Source: Clostridiales bacterium
GTDB lineage: Bacteria; Bacillota; Sulfobacillia; UBA995
Direction: 5' to 3'
Length of the DNA stretch: 8,394 nucleotides
Assembly: GCA_003517845.1 (NCBI GenBank)
Contig: DOZU01000109.1
Span: 1-8,394 of the forward strand
Shown here: in pieces, positions 6,323 to 8,394 of the stretch
Layout of the letters: every line of letters begins with the position of its first letter
Position numbering within the stretch: position 1 is the first letter of the stretch
Made by a program: the position numbers and the translations under genes
Notes under the pieces: generated by a model
The model's input: the letters and a program-made list of their open reading frames with translations, nothing else
Database searches by the model: none
Told to the model about the DNA's origin: nothing

Positions 6323-7477
6323 TCAGAAGAGGATGGCCTGGCGGCGCATTCTTATGCTTTGCAGGATGCCGATGGCGGCAAAGTTGACCATGAGGTTATT
6401 CCCGCCGTAACTCACGAAGGGCAGTGGCAGCCCGGTTATCGGCATGACGCCAAGGGCCATCCCGGCGTTCACCAGGACGTGGAAAGCCATCATGGAGACG
6501 ATGCCCGCGGCCAAAAGGCTCCCATAGGGGTCGCGGGCTTCGACCGCGATATGAATGGCCCGCCAGAAAACCAGAAGATATAGCGAGAGCAGAACGGCCA
6601 CGCCGGCCAGCCCCAGTTCCTCGCCAACAACGGCAAAGATGAAATCGGTGTGCTGTTCGGGGAGGAATTTGAGGCGGTTCTGATTGCCGGAGAACAACCC
6701 TTGTCCCCAGCCTCTCCCGCCGCCGATGGCGATCAGTGATTGGCGCAGATGGTAACCCGTACCGAGGGGGTCGACCTGGGGATCCAGGAAGGCAGTGAGT
6801 CGTTGGACCTGGTGTCGGCGCAAGGGCAGGGGCATGTCGTGCACCAGGTGCAGGTACATTCCCAGGCTGAGCACCAGGATACCCACCCCCGCGACCAGGG
6901 CGAGCTTCTTCGCGCAGGCGCCGGAGATGAAGAGCATGCCGATCAAGATCCCGGCGAATACCAGTGATGTCCCCAGGTCGGGCTGACGGATAATCAGCAG
7001 CATGGGGATGGCTACATATAGTCCGGGCAGTACGAATTCCAGCCAGCGGCGGATGGGGGCTGTCCGCTGGCCTAGCAAGGCGCCCAGACACAGGATGATC
7101 AGGATCTTGGAGGCCTCCGACGGCTGAAAGTCAAGGATGCCCAGACGCAGCCAACTCTGCGCGCCCTGAACGGTGCGGCCGAGGATGAGTACCAGCGCCA
7201 GTATGACCAGCATGCCCGCGTACAAGAAGTGGGCGTAACGCTGGAAGTTGATGTAGTCCAGCATCATGAACGCGACCATGACCCCGAGGCTGATCAGCGC
7301 CCAGGTAGCCTGCCGCGTCGTATAGAAGTAGGGGTCGCCCCCGACCGGGCGATGGGAAGTGGCGCTGGTGACCATTACGACCCCGACGATCGTCAGCAGG
7401 AGCGTCGCCGCCAACAACACGACGTCGACATTGCGCAGCATCCGCCATTCCCGGCGCGTCTCGCTCCGGCTGCTCAT
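6323..7477 (-). CDS. rodA: Rod shape-determining protein RodA (SEDS peptidoglycan glycosyltransferase)
   Basis: Membrane glycosyltransferase of the SEDS family that polymerises lipid II into glycan strands with a class B PBP during cell elongation. 384 residues, normal for RodA, with about ten hydrophobic segments (first near 18-38, last near 353-376). Hallmarks: QSWLRLG (W109), RQPDLGTSLVF at about 164-174, the long loop before LPEQHTDFIFA at 272-282 with Asp278 as the predicted catalytic residue, and NAGMALGVMPITGLPLPFVSYGG near the end. The segment after SYGG is NN rather than the commoner SS. RodA is favoured over FtsW/SpoVE by QPDLGTS, the short N-terminus and the TIGR03960-DUF2344-rng genes nearby. 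ATG 7477 is preferred: it follows AGGAGGGG, though the gap is long, and the 42-residue upstream extension would run across a terminator. ATG at 7441 is a weaker alternative. It has its own putative promoter and converges with the protease gene. Confidence 0.93.
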   Translation of the reverse strand: MSSRSETRREWRMLRNVDVVLLAATLLLTIVGVVMVTSATSHRPVGGDPYFYTTRQATWALISLGVMVAFMMLDYINFQRYAHFLYAGMLVILALVLILGRTVQGAQSWLRLGILDFQPSEASKILIILCLGALLGQRTAPIRRWLEFVLPGLYVAIPMLLIIRQPDLGTSLVFAGILIGMLFISGACAKKLALVAGVGILVLSLGMYLHLVHDMPLPLRRHQVQRLTAFLDPQVDPLGTGYHLRQSLIAIGGGRGWGQGLFSGNQNRLKFLPEQHTDFIFAVVGEELGLAGVAVLLSLYLLVFWRAIHIAVEARDPYGSLLAAGIVSMMAFHVLVNAGMALGVMPITGLPLPFVSYGGNNLMVNFAAIGILQSIRMRRQAILF

Positions 7478-7490
7478 GGGCGCCCGTGTT

Positions 7491-7498
7491 CCCCTCCT
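7491..7498 (-). promoter_or_regulatory. Ribosome binding site of rodA
   Basis: AGGAGGGG on the minus strand lies 13 bases before the ATG at 7477, longer than the usual 5-10. No start codon lies between the two in frame. With the promoter proposed at 7505-7534 this site would sit at the very 5' end of the mRNA. Confidence 0.55.
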
Positions 7499-7503
7499 GA
7501 GGC

Positions 7504-7549
7504 AATTATAAAGGCGGTGTGAGCCCCATGTCCATGGGCTCACACCGCC
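7504..7549 (-). terminator. Rho-independent terminator of the DUF4438 gene
   Basis: Reading the minus strand, arms GGCGGTGTGAGCCC (7549-7536) and GGGCTCACACCGCC (7526-7513) form a perfect 14-pair GC-rich stem with a nine-base loop, followed by TTTATAATT. It begins 22 bases after the DUF4438 stop. The T tract is interrupted by A residues, but the stem is strong. On the plus strand no T tract follows, so it acts in one direction. Confidence 0.8.
7505..7534 (-). promoter_or_regulatory. rodA: Putative rodA promoter nested in the terminator
   Basis: On the minus strand TGGACA (7534-7529, five of six matches to TTGACA) is followed after 18 bases by a perfect TATAAT (7510-7505). Start of transcription would be near 7498, giving a leader of about 20 bases. 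The -35 lies entirely in the loop of the terminator hairpin, the spacer contains its whole second arm, and the -10 is part of the T-rich tract. Confidence 0.6.
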
Positions 7550-7571
7550 AATCGGTAACAGGTCAGGCGGG

Positions 7572-8394
7572 CTATACCTGGCCGTCCTGGGGGGGATGCC
7601 CATTCCGTCCGGCCGGTTCGGCTCCGGGCGGCTGCATGGCCTGATGCGGGAGGTAACTGGCCAGATTAGCCTGCGGCTCGATCACCGGGACGAGACGATC
7701 CCGCTCGCCGGTCATCAGGGTCGTGAGGCCTGGTCCGTGGCCCGACAGATAGGAGTCAGAGTGCACCACCACGCCGATCTCCAGCCATCCCCTCCGGTAG
7801 CTCCGGCCAAACTGGCCCGAGCGATCGCGGACTGCCACCAGGTCCCCCAACTTCAAGTCGAGCAGCCCGAACTCCGCGAGCAACTCGCGATCTTGAGTGG
7901 TAATGTCGTAGTCCCCGCGCTCGGAACTCGGCGAGCCCACTCCCGATCCCATCAACTCTGGCGGAACTTCGGCCACTACCGGCACTCGGAGCGCCCCGTC
8001 GACGAGGGTCAGGCCAAGGTGTTCGAACAGGTCAGGGTCGAGATTCATCACCCGGATCGCCGGCGCATCGTCGATGACGAGCCCCTGCCCCCAGGCCCGA
8101 ATCTGGATCTTGTCGCCGATGGCCATCCGCTCCAGCGCGGATGGCGGGAAGTCGACGAGCACGTGCTCGATTCCCCCGTGTTTGCCGGTCACCCGCCCCC
8201 GCTCGCCCCGGGCATCGCCGGACACGACCTGGGCCTCGTTGCCGATGCAGGCGAGAGTATTGAGGGCCGCGTTGGCCAGTTCGTCCTTCGCGAGCTTGAT
8301 GCTGACCCCCGGCTCCACGTGATCCCCGACCCATCCCAGCGCCGGGTCACCCACGCGCACGTTGTAGGCGATGCCCCCGGTAGCCGGCAGCATC
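7572..8394 (-). CDS. DUF4438 domain-containing protein (N-terminus beyond window)
   Basis: Conserved protein of unknown function matching the DUF4438 family as I know it. The visible 274 codons start inside the family signature ATGGIAYNVRVGDPALGWVGDHVEPGVS, continue with NAALNTLACIGNEAQVVSGDARGERGRVTGKHGGIEHVLVDFPP and IGDKIQIRAWGQGL, and end with a GHGPGLTTLMTG segment. The ATG at 8393 falls in the middle of this signature, and family members have roughly 40 more residues before it, so I treat it as an internal Met and the gene as cut by the right edge. No membrane segment or signal peptide is visible. The last 25-30 residues (PPGAEPAGRNGHPPQDGQV) are low complexity. A strong terminator follows, so it is probably the last gene of its transcript and is separated from rodA. 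No function can be assigned; the many Gly-rich turns suggest a beta-rich fold (inference). Confidence 0.85.
   Translation of the reverse strand, partial: MLPATGGIAYNVRVGDPALGWVGDHVEPGVSIKLAKDELANAALNTLACIGNEAQVVSGDARGERGRVTGKHGGIEHVLVDFPPSALERMAIGDKIQIRAWGQGLVIDDAPAIRVMNLDPDLFEHLGLTLVDGALRVPVVAEVPPELMGSGVGSPSSERGDYDITTQDRELLAEFGLLDLKLGDLVAVRDRSGQFGRSYRRGWLEIGVVVHSDSYLSGHGPGLTTLMTGERDRLVPVIEPQANLASYLPHQAMQPPGAEPAGRNGHPPQDGQV

Noticed and set aside
7478..7603. 42-codon upstream extension of rodA
   Set aside because: It would be translated through the terminator hairpin and into the DUF4438 gene, and RodA proteins start near the first membrane segment.
8391..8393. ATG at the right edge as the true start of the DUF4438 gene
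   Set aside because: It falls within the conserved ATGGIAYNVRVGDPA region, so it is probably an internal Met; the gene continues outside the window.

Overview
The window is GC-rich bacterial chromosome and is almost fully coding. It holds six protein genes and two short intergenic regions of about 180 and 95 bases. The gene set points to a GC-rich, probably thermophilic or anaerobic member of the Bacillota (Clostridia, Moorellia or Limnochordia type). The main reason is the series rodA, TIGR03960-type radical SAM protein, TIGR03936/DUF2344 protein and RNase E/G, which in many Bacillota sits between the mre/min genes and rplU-rpmA-obg. This taxon call is an inference from gene content; no rRNA or other marker is present.

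Layout, right to left, because most genes are on the minus strand. (1) 8394-7572: 3' part of a DUF4438 gene, cut by the window edge. (2) 7571-7478: a strong terminator hairpin with a putative rodA promoter nested inside it. (3) 7477-6323: rodA, the peptidoglycan glycosyltransferase of the elongation machinery. (4) 3793-6321, plus strand: a large Lon-related AAA+ protease of the AAA_32 type, convergent with rodA and only one base away from it. (5) 3792-3614: a divergent intergenic region with a minus-strand promoter, a GC hairpin and a dyad. (6) 3613-1: a tightly overlapping operon of radical SAM protein, DUF2344 protein and RNase G. RNase G runs off the left edge just after its second catalytic Asp.

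Working together: the 3613-1 genes look like one transcript with overlapping reading frames. The radical SAM protein and the DUF2344 protein are a known pair, fused in some genomes, of unproven function. Their link to RNase G and usually to ribosomal protein genes suggests an RNA or ribosome role (inference). RodA works in cell-wall elongation, and the Lon-type protein is a predicted ATP-dependent protease. The most unusual points are the protease gene placed backwards inside an otherwise conserved gene series, and the terminator whose loop carries the -35 and whose T-tract carries the -10 of the next gene. I found no CRISPR array, tRNA, rRNA, insertion sequence or clearly undescribed multi-gene system.
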